From JAVJUS01 sp040220455 (GTDB lineage Bacteria > Pseudomonadota > Alphaproteobacteria > DSM-16000 > Inquilinaceae): a stretch of DNA of 13,937 nucleotides. Numbering within the stretch: the first letter of the stretch is position 1; each line of letters opens with the position of its first letter. The position numbers and the translations under genes were made by a program. The stretch covers positions 1 through 13,937 of the forward strand of contig JAVJUS010000034.1 of the NCBI GenBank assembly GCA_040220455.1. Reading direction: 5' to 3'. Under the pieces are notes generated by a model, which did no database searches, was not told the origin of the DNA, and was given only the letters and a program-made list of their open reading frames with translations. Below, in pieces: positions 13,847 to 13,937 of this stretch.

Positions 13847-13937
<91 letters not shown>

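Overview
The window looks like part of a high-GC alphaproteobacterial chromosome (a Rhodospirillales-like lineage would fit). The reasons are very G+C-rich third positions, the cytochrome c' and diheme cytochrome pair, the alphaproteobacterial style of the transporter genes, and tightly overlapping operons. This placement is inferred from gene character, not from a search. Nearly everything from 288 to 5503 and from 6686 to 13821 is read from the minus strand. The plus strand carries only a transposase tail, a periplasmic cyclophilin and a small membrane protein.

Layout from left to right. (1) 1-135: C-terminal end of an IS5-type transposase, cut by the window edge. (2) 288-1511, minus: cyclopropane-fatty-acid synthase (cfa), noticeably less GC-rich in part than its neighbours. 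(3) 1708-5503, minus: a three-gene ABC importer (binding protein, fused two-domain permease, ATPase) of the ferric/AfuA/phosphonate type, with overlapping genes. The binding protein lacks the paired tyrosines expected of a ferric-iron binder, so its ligand is open. (4) 5504-5817: divergent regulatory gap. (5) 5818-6577, plus: periplasmic peptidyl-prolyl isomerase and a 66-residue two-helix membrane protein, separated by an 18-bp perfect palindrome. (6) 6578-6691: convergent junction holding a pair of inverted REP-like hairpins. (7) 6686-8133, minus: cytochrome c' followed by a diheme cytochrome c, coupled through a TTGA overlap. (8) 8279-13821, minus: a five-gene operon made of a polyamine-type ABC ATPase, a class III aminotransferase, a beta-keto acid cleavage enzyme (BKACE/DUF849), an acetylpolyamine amidohydrolase and an ornithine-cyclodeaminase-family enzyme. 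A strong hairpin at its end overlaps the last stop codon. (9) 13847-13937: low-complexity GGCA repeats and G/C homopolymers that look like a contig-end artefact.

The most interesting part is region 8. An importer ATPase, a transaminase, a Claisen-type beta-keto acid cleavage enzyme and an acetyl-amine deacetylase together supply almost the steps described biochemically for aerobic N6-acetyl-beta-lysine breakdown. In that route transamination gives 6-acetamido-3-oxohexanoate, acetyl-CoA-dependent cleavage gives acetoacetate and 4-acetamidobutyryl-CoA, and deacetylation leads to 4-aminobutyrate. To my knowledge genes for several of these steps are not firmly assigned. This is a hypothesis from gene content; other acetylated amines or beta-amino acids would also fit.
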